A DNA stretch of 64,000 nt from Bacteroides eggerthii (GTDB lineage Bacteria > Bacteroidota > Bacteroidia > Bacteroidales > Bacteroidaceae). The translations under genes and the position numbers were made by a program. Numbering within the stretch: position 1 is the stretch's first letter; each line of letters starts with the position of its first letter. Positions 19,150 through 27,541 of the stretch are shown here, piece by piece. The notes below the pieces were generated by a model. The model ran no database searches and was not told the origin of the DNA. It worked only from the letters and a program-made list of their open reading frames with translations. The stretch spans positions 2,698,001 through 2,762,000 of the forward strand of contig NZ_CP102258.1 of assembly GCF_025146565.1 (NCBI RefSeq), written 5' to 3'.

Positions 19150-19187
19150 TCCTCTCATTGGAAGTATCCGGTGAGAGGATTTTTTTG
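19150..19187 (+). terminator. Terminator after the rpmB-rpmG-DUF4295 operon
   Basis: TCCTCTCA pairs with TGAGAGGA at 19172-19179, followed by seven T. Confidence 0.8.
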
Positions 19188-19229
19188 TTATTAAATCGCT
19201 TCAACTTTTATTATTTGTCAGTTTTGTTA

Positions 19230-19237
19230 TATCTTTG
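19230..19237 (+). promoter_or_regulatory. -7 box of the ftsY promoter
   Basis: TATCTTTG fits TAnnTTTG and lies 32 bp before the ftsY ATG, after the preceding operon's terminator. Confidence 0.6.
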
Positions 19238-19268
19238 TAGCATAATGTATTATACAAAAGTGTAGACT

Positions 19269-20228
19269 ATGGGATTTTTTAGTTTTTTCTCTAAGGAAAA
19301 GAAGGAAACGTTAGATAAAGGATTATCTAAGACAAAAGAAAGTGTATTCGGCAAGATAGCCCGCGCAGTGGCAGGAAAGTCGAAAGTAGACGATGAAGTG
19401 CTGGATAATCTGGAAGAGGTGCTGATAACTTCGGATGTGGGTGTAGAGACAACGTTGAAAATTATTGAACGTATCGAGAAGCGCGCCGCCGATGAAAAAT
19501 ATATGAATGCGCAAGAACTGAATATGATTTTGCGCGATGAAATCGCTGCTTTGCTGACGGAAAATAATTCAGATGATGTAGATGATTTTGAAACTCCGAT
19601 TACGAAGAAACCTTACGTCATTATGGTGGTTGGAGTGAATGGCGTGGGAAAAACCACTACCATAGGTAAGCTGGCTTATCAGTTTAAGAAAGCCGGTAAA
19701 TCTGTTTATCTGGGAGCGGCCGATACTTTTCGTGCGGCAGCGGTAGAGCAGTTGGTGATATGGGGGGAACGTGTAGGAGTTCCTGTTGTAAAGCAGAAAA
19801 TGGGTTCGGATCCCGCCTCCGTAGCATTTGATACTCTGAGTTCGGCAGTAGCCAATAATGCTGACGTAGTGATTATTGATACAGCCGGGCGTCTGCATAA
19901 TAAAGTGGGCTTGATGAATGAGCTGACTAAGATTAAGAATGTGATGAAGAAGGTTGTGCCGGATGCTCCTAATGAGGTGTTGCTTGTTTTGGATGGCTCT
20001 ACCGGACAGAATGCTTTTGAGCAGGCCAAACAATTCACGCTGGCAACGGAAGTTACGGCAATGGCTGTGACTAAGTTGGACGGAACGGCTAAAGGCGGTG
20101 TTGTAATAGGTATTTCCGATCAATTCAAGATTCCTGTGAAGTACATAGGGTTAGGAGAGGGTATGGAAGACTTGCAAGTGTTCCGTAAGAAAGAATTTGT
20201 AGATTCATTGTTTGGGGGAAATGCATGA
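19269..20228 (+). CDS. ftsY: Signal recognition particle receptor FtsY
   Basis: A 319-residue SRP GTPase that receives ribosome-SRP complexes at the inner membrane. The N-terminal four-helix domain is followed by G1 GVNGVGKTTTIGKLA near 120-134, the insertion-box line AADTFRAAAVEQL, G3 DTAGRLHNK and G4 TKLDGTAKGG. The acidic A domain of E. coli FtsY is almost absent, as is usual outside Proteobacteria. It overlaps the rimO start by four bases (ATGA), so the two are translationally coupled. Confidence 0.97.
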   Translation: MGFFSFFSKEKKETLDKGLSKTKESVFGKIARAVAGKSKVDDEVLDNLEEVLITSDVGVETTLKIIERIEKRAADEKYMNAQELNMILRDEIAALLTENNSDDVDDFETPITKKPYVIMVVGVNGVGKTTTIGKLAYQFKKAGKSVYLGAADTFRAAAVEQLVIWGERVGVPVVKQKMGSDPASVAFDTLSSAVANNADVVIIDTAGRLHNKVGLMNELTKIKNVMKKVVPDAPNEVLLVLDGSTGQNAFEQAKQFTLATEVTAMAVTKLDGTAKGGVVIGISDQFKIPVKYIGLGEGMEDLQVFRKKEFVDSLFGGNA

Positions 20229-21523
20229 AACGGAAAACCATTGATATCATAACATTAGGTTGTTCTAAAAATTTGGTGGATTCAGAGCATTTGATGCGCC
20301 AATTAGAGGAAGCAGGTTTTTGTGTGACGCATGATGCCGAGCGTCCGAAAGGTCAGATTGCTGTGATTAACACCTGTGGCTTTATAGGTGATGCAAAGGA
20401 AGAGTCCATTAACATGATTCTTGAATTTGCACAGGCAAAAGAAGAAGGAAATTTGGAGAAACTCTATGTCATGGGTTGCCTTTCGGAACGCTATCTGAAA
20501 GAACTGGCTATTGAAATCCCCCAGGTTGATAAGTTTTACGGTAAGTTTAACTGGAAGGAACTGTTGCAGGATTTGGGTAAGGCATATCATGAGGAGCTTC
20601 ATATAGAGCGTACGTTGACTACTCCCAAGCATTATGCTTATCTGAAAATATCGGAAGGATGCGACCGTAAGTGTTCGTACTGTGCCATTCCCATTATTAC
20701 AGGGCGGCACATATCGCGTCCGATAGAAGAAATCTTGGATGAAGTGAGGTATCTTGTGGCTCGTGGGGTCAAAGAGTTTCAGGTCATTGCTCAGGAACTT
20801 ACTTACTATGGAGTGGACTTGTACAAAAAGCAGATGTTGCCCGAATTAATCGAAAGAATTTCGGATGTTCCGGGCGTGGAATGGATACGTCTGCATTATG
20901 CCTATCCTGCCCATTTCCCTATGGACTTGTTCCGGGTTATGCGTGAGCGTTCTAATGTTTGTAAATATATGGACATTGCTTTGCAACATATCAGCGATAA
21001 TATGTTGGATAAGATGCGCCGCCATGTAACTAAGGAGGAAACTTATCGTCTGATAGAAAAATTTCGTGAGGAAGTGCCCGGAATTCATTTGCGCACTACG
21101 CTTATGGTGGGACATCCGGGAGAAACGGAAGCTGATTTTGAGGAGTTGAAAGAGTTTGTCCGTAAGGTTCGCTTCGATAGAATGGGGGCATTTGCATATT
21201 CCGAAGAAGAAGGTACGTATGCTGCGGCCCATTACGAAGATGCTGTTCCTCCGGAGGTGAAGCAGGCCCGATTGGATGAACTGATGTCTATTCAGCAAGG
21301 CATTTCTGCGGAACTGAGTGCGGGAAAAGTGGGTAAGCGGATGAAGGTGATTATCGACCGTAGGGAAGGTGATTATTATGTTGGGCGCACTGAATTCGAT
21401 TCTCCTGAGGTGGATCCTGAGGTGCTGATTGAATGTGGGGATGCGTCGTTGGAAATCGGTAACTTTTACCAGGTGGAGATAATAAACTCCGATGATTTCG
21501 ACCTTTTTGGCCGGATTATTTAA
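20225..21523 (+). CDS. rimO: Ribosomal protein uS12 methylthiotransferase
   Basis: A 432-residue radical-SAM enzyme that methylthiolates an aspartate of ribosomal protein uS12. The N-terminal MTTase domain has cysteines in TLGCSKNLVDSE, NTCGF and MGCLSERY. The radical-SAM cluster motif is CDRKCSYC around residue 144. A TRAM domain ends the protein. The line LGCSKNLVDSE and the overall length favour RimO over MiaB. It overlaps ftsY by four bases. Confidence 0.96.
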   Translation: MKRKTIDIITLGCSKNLVDSEHLMRQLEEAGFCVTHDAERPKGQIAVINTCGFIGDAKEESINMILEFAQAKEEGNLEKLYVMGCLSERYLKELAIEIPQVDKFYGKFNWKELLQDLGKAYHEELHIERTLTTPKHYAYLKISEGCDRKCSYCAIPIITGRHISRPIEEILDEVRYLVARGVKEFQVIAQELTYYGVDLYKKQMLPELIERISDVPGVEWIRLHYAYPAHFPMDLFRVMRERSNVCKYMDIALQHISDNMLDKMRRHVTKEETYRLIEKFREEVPGIHLRTTLMVGHPGETEADFEELKEFVRKVRFDRMGAFAYSEEEGTYAAAHYEDAVPPEVKQARLDELMSIQQGISAELSAGKVGKRMKVIIDRREGDYYVGRTEFDSPEVDPEVLIECGDASLEIGNFYQVEIINSDDFDLFGRII

Positions 21524-21603
21524 ATATTTTTCCCAAACTCCTTGTGTATGTGGGGAAGATTTGCTAATATAGCACCGTAGTTCACAATTTTAAAGCTTGG
21601 ATT

Positions 21604-21876
21604 TTGAATAACAAAGAATTTACTTCTGAATTGTCACGACGGTTGGGGTACACTTTAAAGGATACCTCGGAGCTGGTTACATCCTTGTTGTCGGACATGA
21701 CGCGGCAGTTGGAAGAAGGGAATGTGATTTCCATACAAGGCTTTGGAACATTCGAGGTAAAGAAGAAAGCTGAACGTATATCTGTGAATCCGACAACCAA
21801 GCAGCGCATGCTGGTTCCACCCAAGTTGGTGTTGACTTATAAACCCAGTACGTTGTTAAAAGATAAGTTTAAGTAA
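21604..21876 (+). CDS. HU-family DNA-binding protein
   Basis: A 90-residue histone-like protein with the HU/IHF line SIQGFGTFEVKKKAERISVNPTTKQRMLVPP (residues about 43-73), which includes the proline that enters the minor groove. The only reasonable start is TTG at 21604, and no in-frame ATG lies near. It lies 24 bp before a second HU-domain gene. It is likely a nucleoid protein that dimerises with itself or its neighbour. Confidence 0.88.
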   Translation: MNNKEFTSELSRRLGYTLKDTSELVTSLLSDMTRQLEEGNVISIQGFGTFEVKKKAERISVNPTTKQRMLVPPKLVLTYKPSTLLKDKFK

Positions 21877-21900
21877 TCTTGCTTTTAAATCTTCCATATT

Positions 21901-23094
21901 ATGAATGAGAAACTAAACATACAGGACTTAATTGATTTGCTGGCTGAAAAGCATGGCATGAGCAAGAAAAATGCTGATAGTTTTGTGAAGGAATTCTTCC
22001 AGTTGATTGAGGAAGCGCTGGAAAAAGATAAGTATGTGAAGGTAAAAGGGCTGGGGGCTTTTAAACTGATTGATGTGGAAAGCCGCGAAAGTGTCAATGT
22101 CAATACGGGGGAACGTTTTGAGATACAGGGACATACTAAAGTTTCATTTACTCCCGAACCTGCCCTGAAAGACCTCATCAATAAGCCATTCTCGCATTTT
22201 GAAACGGTGGTGCTCAATGACAATACAGTCTTGGAAGACACCCCTGTGGATAATAGTGATAATGAGGATGAAGAAAACGCCGGGCAAAAGACAGAGGAAG
22301 TAACTGCTGCTACATCGGAAGATATTGAGACGCCGAAAGAAAAAATTGAAAACCGGGAAGAAGCAGCAATATCGGAAGAAGTAACAATATCGGAAGCAGC
22401 AACAACTTTTGAAACAGCGACTTCGGAGGAAACAATGACTTCGGAGGAGGAAAAAACAGAAACCCCGGAGGAAGCGGAGGTGATGAAAACCGATGCGTCA
22501 ACCGAATCTTCTACAATGAAATATTTCATTGGAATTGTAGTGTTTGTAGTGCTGTTGTGTGCAGGAGCCATTGCTTATTTATATTCCCCGGAATTATTCG
22601 ATAATCTGTCATCAGAACCTCCTGTTGAGAAAGTGGTTGATGCCGGAACTGACAAACCGGCAGATAATACAGCCTTGGCAGATAGTGTTGCCGTTAAAGA
22701 TACTGTAACTGTCACTGAAGCAGATACAGATACAGCATCCGGAAGTCCGGTTGCTGAACCTGTAACAAAGAAACCGGATGCACCTGTTGTCGCCAGGCGA
22801 CCTGATCCGGTTAATACCACGTCGGTATCTCAGACGCAAAAAACGACTGCTCAAACTCAAAAAACAACCGGAACCGCGTATATACCCGATTCTACCAGTT
22901 ATACTATTGTGGGAACGGAAACCACCTATACGATTAAATCGGGAGAAACTTTAACAAAAGTAGCCCTCCGTTTTTATGGTACTAAGGTGCTTTATCCATA
23001 TATTGTAAAGCATAATCCGGCTGTTATTAAGAATCCGAATAATGTACCCGCAGGTACAACGATAAAGATCCCGAAATTAAAAAAGAAGCAGTAA
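21901..23094 (+). CDS. HU domain - transmembrane - LysM protein
   Basis: A 397-residue protein of unusual build. Residues 1-95 are an HU-like fold (MSKKNADSFVKEFFQLIEEAL and VKGLGAFKLIDVESRESVNVNTGE). Residues about 110-205 are a low-complexity Glu/Thr/Ser stretch. A single membrane helix covers about 209-229 (FIGIVVFVVLLCAGAIAYLY). A Thr/Val/Ala-rich linker follows, then a LysM domain at about 341-394 (TYTIKSGETLTKVALRFYG to AGTTIKIPKL). With the HU half in the cytoplasm, the LysM half would lie in the periplasm and could bind peptidoglycan. A role in tying DNA to the envelope is inference. The stop codon lies inside the terminator hairpin. Confidence 0.85.
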   Translation: MNEKLNIQDLIDLLAEKHGMSKKNADSFVKEFFQLIEEALEKDKYVKVKGLGAFKLIDVESRESVNVNTGERFEIQGHTKVSFTPEPALKDLINKPFSHFETVVLNDNTVLEDTPVDNSDNEDEENAGQKTEEVTAATSEDIETPKEKIENREEAAISEEVTISEAATTFETATSEETMTSEEEKTETPEEAEVMKTDASTESSTMKYFIGIVVFVVLLCAGAIAYLYSPELFDNLSSEPPVEKVVDAGTDKPADNTALADSVAVKDTVTVTEADTDTASGSPVAEPVTKKPDAPVVARRPDPVNTTSVSQTQKTTAQTQKTTGTAYIPDSTSYTIVGTETTYTIKSGETLTKVALRFYGTKVLYPYIVKHNPAVIKNPNNVPAGTTIKIPKLKKKQ

Positions 23095-23118
23095 AAAATT
23101 ACTGCTTCTTTTTTTGCT
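23079..23118 (+). terminator. Terminator overlapping the HU-LysM stop codon
   Basis: Arms of 16 bases at 23079-23094 and 23099-23114 (AAAAAAGAAGCAGTAA and its complement) end in a T-run. The last five codons of the gene form the 5' arm. Confidence 0.85.
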
Positions 23119-23206
23119 AAATACTAAACTCTATGAAAGTAGTTTAATCTAAAGGTTTCGCATAGTTTTTTAATAAAAATTAGTTGCTATGGTTAATTTA
23201 TTCCCG

Positions 23207-23214
23207 TACTTTTG
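23207..23214 (+). promoter_or_regulatory. -7 box before the moxR/Bat operon
   Basis: TACTTTTG fits TAnnTTTG and lies 72 bp before the moxR ATG. The 190-bp gap here holds only the terminator and this promoter. Confidence 0.55.
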
Positions 23215-23285
23215 GAAGCGAAAAGATAATTACCGGCTTTCAACCGGGCTAAAATGAAAATTAAACATTAAAAATACATTGATTT

Positions 23286-24281
23286 ATGGCTGAAACAATT
23301 GATATCCGCGAGCTGAATGAGCGGATTGAAAGACAAAGTGCTTTCGTTACCAATCTTACTACGGGCATGGACCAGGTTATTGTAGGGCAAAAGCATCTGG
23401 TAGAGTCGTTGTTAATTGGTCTGTTGTCCGACGGACATGTGCTGCTGGAAGGTGTGCCGGGTTTGGCAAAAACATTAGCTATCAAAACGTTGGCTTCATT
23501 GATCGACGCGCAGTACAGCCGTATTCAGTTTACGCCGGACTTGTTGCCGGCCGACGTTATCGGTACAATGGTTTACAGTCAGAAAGATGAGACTTTCCAA
23601 GTGAAGCGAGGTCCGGTATTTGCTAATTTCGTATTGGCGGATGAAATAAATCGTGCTCCGGCCAAAGTCCAGAGTGCCCTGTTGGAAGCTATGCAGGAAC
23701 GTCAGGTTACAATAGGCAAGGAGACCTTCAAGTTGCCCGAACCATTCTTGGTGCTTGCTACCCAGAACCCTATTGAGCAGGAAGGTACATATCCGCTGCC
23801 CGAAGCACAGGTGGACCGTTTTATGCTGAAAGTTGTCATCGACTATCCGAAACTGGAAGAGGAGAAATTGATTATACGTCAGAATATAAACGGAGATAAG
23901 CTGAATGTGAAGCCTATTTTGAAAGCTGATGAGATCATCGAAGCTCGTAAAGTTGTGCGTCAGGTATATCTGGATGAGAAAATTGAGAAATACATTGTCG
24001 ATATTGTATTTGCAACCCGCTATCCGGAGAAATACGATCTGAAGGAACTGAAGGATATGATTGGATTTGGTGGCTCACCTCGTGCTTCCATCAATTTGGC
24101 GTTGGCAGCTCGTAGCTATGCTTTCATCAAGCGTCGTGGCTACGTTATTCCTGAAGACGTACGTGCTGTGGCACATGATGTATTGCGTCATCGTATCGGC
24201 TTGACTTATGAGGCAGAAGCAAGCAATATGACTTCTGACGAAATTGTCAGCAAGATTTTGAATAAAGTTGAAGTGCCCTAA
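23286..24281 (+). CDS. moxR: MoxR-type AAA+ ATPase (BatA operon)
   Basis: A 331-residue AAA+ ATPase. Walker A is GVPGLAKT around residues 57-64, Walker B VLADEINR, and the sensor line is LATQNPIEQEGTYPLPEAQVDRF. MoxR ATPases act as chaperones for neighbouring von Willebrand A proteins, here BatA and BatB. It is followed by a DUF58 gene, as in nearly all such loci, but the 183-bp gap between the two is long and carries periodic array C. Confidence 0.95.
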   Translation: MAETIDIRELNERIERQSAFVTNLTTGMDQVIVGQKHLVESLLIGLLSDGHVLLEGVPGLAKTLAIKTLASLIDAQYSRIQFTPDLLPADVIGTMVYSQKDETFQVKRGPVFANFVLADEINRAPAKVQSALLEAMQERQVTIGKETFKLPEPFLVLATQNPIEQEGTYPLPEAQVDRFMLKVVIDYPKLEEEKLIIRQNINGDKLNVKPILKADEIIEARKVVRQVYLDEKIEKYIVDIVFATRYPEKYDLKELKDMIGFGGSPRASINLALAARSYAFIKRRGYVIPEDVRAVAHDVLRHRIGLTYEAEASNMTSDEIVSKILNKVEVP

Positions 24282-24335
24282 TGTGTAAATAAATATCGTA
24301 GCCGTAAGGTTGATGTTGAAAGAGCGCTCCTGTTC

Positions 24336-24411
24336 TTTTACTAAAACGGGGGAAAAGATTTAGTATATCCTTACCGATGTTTTAGTAAAAAGGAAAGAAA
24401 GATTTAGTAAA
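24336..24411 (+). repeat. 22-bp periodic palindromic array C (TTTAGTAAA core)
   Basis: TTTTACTAAAA at 24336-24346, TTTAGTA at 24359, TTTAGTAAAA at 24381 and TTTAGTAA at 24403 have centres at 24341, 24363, 24385 and 24407, exactly 22 bp apart. The first is on the opposite strand from the other three. Looser copies follow at about 24428, 24443 and 24461 without fixed spacing. The array fills the gap between moxR and the DUF58 gene. Confidence 0.85.
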
Positions 24412-24464
24412 AGACGTATGTCGTATACTAAGTTGTTGTTTACTAAATATTTATGTGTTACTGA

Positions 24465-25334
24465 ATGGAAACCACTGATTTGTTAAAAAAAGTCCGTCAA
24501 ATTGAGATAAAAACGCGCGGATTATCCAATAATATCTTTGCAGGCCAATATCATTCGGCTTTTAAAGGCAGGGGTATGGCTTTTTCCGAAGTGCGTGAAT
24601 ATCAGTTTGGTGACGATATACGCGACATAGACTGGAATGTGACGGCGCGCTTCCACAAACCATTTGTGAAGGTGTTTGAAGAAGAGCGTGAGTTGACTGT
24701 TATGTTGCTGGTAGATGTTTCCGGTAGTTTGGAGTTCGGTACAGTGAAGCAGATGAAAAAGGATATGGTGACAGAAATAGCTGCCACATTAGCTTTTTCT
24801 GCCATTCAGAACAACGATAAGATCGGTGTCATCTTCTTTTCAGACCGGATAGAAAAGTTTATTCCGCCTAAGAAAGGGCGTAAACACATTTTATATATCA
24901 TTCGAGAGTTGCTTGATTTTCATCCGGAAAGCCGGCGGACAAACATTCGCCTTGGGCTGGAGTATCTTACGAATGTGATGAAGCGCCGCTGCACTGCTTT
25001 TGTTTTATCAGACTTTATTGACCGGGAGAACTTTAAGAATGCCATGACTATTGCCAATCGCAAGCATGATGTTGTGGCTATTCAGGTCTATGACCGTCGT
25101 GTAGAGGAATTGCCTGCCGTAGGACTGATGAAAATAAAAGATGCGGAAACAGGGCATGAACAGTGGATTGATACTTCTTCACGTGCTGTACGCCGCGCTC
25201 ACCATGATTGGTGGGTGAACAAACAGGCGGAACTGAATGAAACATTTACCAAAAGCAATGTCGATAATGTGTCGGTACGTACAGACCAGGACTATGTTAA
25301 GGCATTGATGAATTTGTTTGCGAAACGAAATTAA
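24465..25334 (+). CDS. DUF58 domain protein of the Bat locus
   Basis: A 289-residue protein. The DUF58 line RGMAFSEVREYQFGDDIRDIDWNVTARFHKPFVKVFEEE lies at about 35-75. A von Willebrand A fold follows, with MIDAS-like DVSGS near 85 and the partner line LSDFID. DUF58 proteins go with MoxR ATPases and are thought to be part of envelope stress or assembly complexes. The exact role is not known. The ATG at 24465 is directly after array C. The next gene starts 7 bp after its stop. Confidence 0.92.
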   Translation: METTDLLKKVRQIEIKTRGLSNNIFAGQYHSAFKGRGMAFSEVREYQFGDDIRDIDWNVTARFHKPFVKVFEEERELTVMLLVDVSGSLEFGTVKQMKKDMVTEIAATLAFSAIQNNDKIGVIFFSDRIEKFIPPKKGRKHILYIIRELLDFHPESRRTNIRLGLEYLTNVMKRRCTAFVLSDFIDRENFKNAMTIANRKHDVVAIQVYDRRVEELPAVGLMKIKDAETGHEQWIDTSSRAVRRAHHDWWVNKQAELNETFTKSNVDNVSVRTDQDYVKALMNLFAKRN

Positions 25335-25341
25335 TCGGAAA

Positions 25342-26415
25342 ATGAAAAGACATATATTTCTGATAACACTGTTGGCAGTCTTGACGGGTAGGATAGCAGC
25401 CCAGTCGGTGACGGTGGATGCTACGATTGACTCTTTGCAGATCCTCATTGGAGAGCAAGCCAAAATCAAGCTCCAAGTGGCATTGGATGCTGATAAGCGT
25501 GCTATTTTTCCCGCCTATGCCGATACTTTGGTGCGTGGAGTGGAAATAATCGATATAGCCAAGCCGGATACGCAAATGCTGAATGACGGCAGGCGCTCGT
25601 TGATAACGCAGGAGTATACCGTAACTTCATTTGATTCGGCATTATACTATCTGCCACCGATGGAGGTGCTTGTCGATAATAAGGCATACCGTTCCAAGGC
25701 TTTGGCATTGAAAGTATATTCAATGCCGGTAGACACGTTGCATCCCGACCAGTTCTTTGGCCCGAAGCCCGTAATGAAAGCTCCCTTTGCATGGGAAGAT
25801 TGGTATATGGCCATCGCTTGTGCTGTGCTGTTTGCGCCCTTCTTGTTGCTGCTTATCTACCTTGTGAAACGTATTCGTGATAATAAGCCGATTATTCGCA
25901 AGGTGAAAGTGGAGCCCAAATTGCCGCCGCATCAATTGGCTATGCAGGAAATAGAGCGCATTAAGAGTGAGAAGGTTTGGCAGAAAGGACAGTCGAAGGA
26001 ATATTATACGGAACTGACAGATGCTATTCGTACTTATATAAAGAATCGTTTCGGCTTCAATGCATTGGAGATGACGTCTTCTGAAATTATTGATAAGTTG
26101 CTGCAAATGAATGATAAAGATGCTATCTCTGATTTGCGTTCCTTGTTTCAGACGGCGGATTTAGTGAAGTTTGCCAAGCATAGTCCGCTGATGAATGAGA
26201 ACGATGCTAATTTGATTAGCGCAATCGATTTTATCAATGAAACGAAAGAAAAGGAGGACGAGAATGTCAAACCGCAGCCCACTGAGATCACTATTATTGA
26301 GAAGCGGCCTTTGCGTACCAAGATATTGCTTGGCATAGGGATTGCGGCCTTAGCAGCGGCCCTTATCGGTTCGTTGATATATATCGGTTCGGAGTTATAC
26401 AACTATTTTGCTTGA
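25342..26415 (+). CDS. Membrane-anchored Bat-locus protein with signal peptide
   Basis: I start this at ATG 25342 (MKRHIFLITLLAVLTGRIAAQ), which gives a signal peptide. An in-frame TTG at 25318 would overlap the DUF58 gene. The protein has 357 residues: a periplasmic beta-rich part, a membrane helix near 155-180 (MAIACAVLFAPFLLLLIYLV), a cytoplasmic domain of about 120 residues and a last membrane helix near the C-terminus. It occupies the usual place of an uncharacterised DUF4381-like protein between DUF58 and BatA in Bacteroides. Function unknown. Confidence 0.8.
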   Translation: MKRHIFLITLLAVLTGRIAAQSVTVDATIDSLQILIGEQAKIKLQVALDADKRAIFPAYADTLVRGVEIIDIAKPDTQMLNDGRRSLITQEYTVTSFDSALYYLPPMEVLVDNKAYRSKALALKVYSMPVDTLHPDQFFGPKPVMKAPFAWEDWYMAIACAVLFAPFLLLLIYLVKRIRDNKPIIRKVKVEPKLPPHQLAMQEIERIKSEKVWQKGQSKEYYTELTDAIRTYIKNRFGFNALEMTSSEIIDKLLQMNDKDAISDLRSLFQTADLVKFAKHSPLMNENDANLISAIDFINETKEKEDENVKPQPTEITIIEKRPLRTKILLGIGIAALAAALIGSLIYIGSELYNYFA

Positions 26416-26472
26416 TGAGCGGGTAGGAGGGAACTTCAGTCATAAATTGTAAATTGTAAAATTGTAAATATC

Positions 26473-27456
26473 ATGGTTTTTGCCAATATTGAATATTTAT
26501 TCTTACTGCTGTTGCTTATACCTTATATAGTATGGTATATCATGAAACGGAAGAATAGTGAAGCTACGCTTCAGATTTCGGACGCTCGTGTATATGCGCA
26601 TACCCCGAAAAGTTATAAGAACTATTTGCTGCATGTACCGTTTGCATTGCGAATAATTGCTTTGGCATTGGTTATTCTTATTTTGGCCCGGCCTCAAACA
26701 ACCAATAGTTGGCAGAATAGCGAAATAGAAGGTATTGATATAATGCTTGCCATAGACGTTTCTACCAGTATGTTGGCCGAAGATTTGAAGCCTAACCGGC
26801 TGGAAGCGGCAAAGGATGTGGCGGCGGAGTTTATCAATGGACGGCCGAATGATAATATCGGTATCACGCTGTTTGCCGGAGAGAGTTTTACGCAATGCCC
26901 GCTGACAGTAGATCATGCCGTTCTTCTGAATTTGATAAAGGACGTAAAGTGCGGACTTATTGAGGACGGTACAGCGGTGGGAATGGGCATCGCCAACGCG
27001 GTTACCCGGTTGAAAGACAGCAAGGCCAAATCAAAAGTTATCATTCTGCTGACGGATGGTACGAACAACAAAGGAGATATTTCTCCATTGACGGCTGCCG
27101 AAATTGCAAAAAGTTTCGGTATTCGTGTCTATACCATCGGTGTGGGTACTAACGGTATGGCGCCATATCCGTATCCGGTAGGCGGGACAGTGCAATACGT
27201 CAATATGCCGGTTGAGATAGACGAAAAGACTTTGACACAAATTGCCGGGACAACAGACGGCAATTATTTTCGTGCTACGAGTAATTCGAAGCTGAAAGAG
27301 GTATATGAAGAAATTGACAAACTGGAGAAAACGAAACTGAGTGTGAAAGAATACAGTAAGCGTCAGGAGGAATACCGCTGGTTTGCACTGGCTGCTTTCT
27401 TCTGCGTACTGCTGGAAGTCCTGTTGCGCAATTCGATATTGAAGAAAATACCGTAA
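26473..27456 (+). CDS. batA: BatA: membrane von Willebrand A protein
   Basis: A 327-residue protein with two N-terminal membrane helices, a VWA domain from about 90 and a C-terminal membrane helix. The metal-binding MIDAS line is AIDVSTSM at about 93-100, with further residues in TLFAGESFTQCP and LLTDGTNNKG. In Bacteroides the Bat genes were first named for aerotolerance. The biochemical function is unsettled. The leader just upstream (26443-26469) is a tandem of ATTGTAAA-like units. Confidence 0.92.
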   Translation: MVFANIEYLFLLLLLIPYIVWYIMKRKNSEATLQISDARVYAHTPKSYKNYLLHVPFALRIIALALVILILARPQTTNSWQNSEIEGIDIMLAIDVSTSMLAEDLKPNRLEAAKDVAAEFINGRPNDNIGITLFAGESFTQCPLTVDHAVLLNLIKDVKCGLIEDGTAVGMGIANAVTRLKDSKAKSKVIILLTDGTNNKGDISPLTAAEIAKSFGIRVYTIGVGTNGMAPYPYPVGGTVQYVNMPVEIDEKTLTQIAGTTDGNYFRATSNSKLKEVYEEIDKLEKTKLSVKEYSKRQEEYRWFALAAFFCVLLEVLLRNSILKKIP

Positions 27457-27541
27457 GGAAGTTTGTGATTTTTTTATGGATGTGCTTTATGTCGTGCACA
27501 GATTAATATGAATAGTAAATCGTAAAATAGTAAATAAGAAG

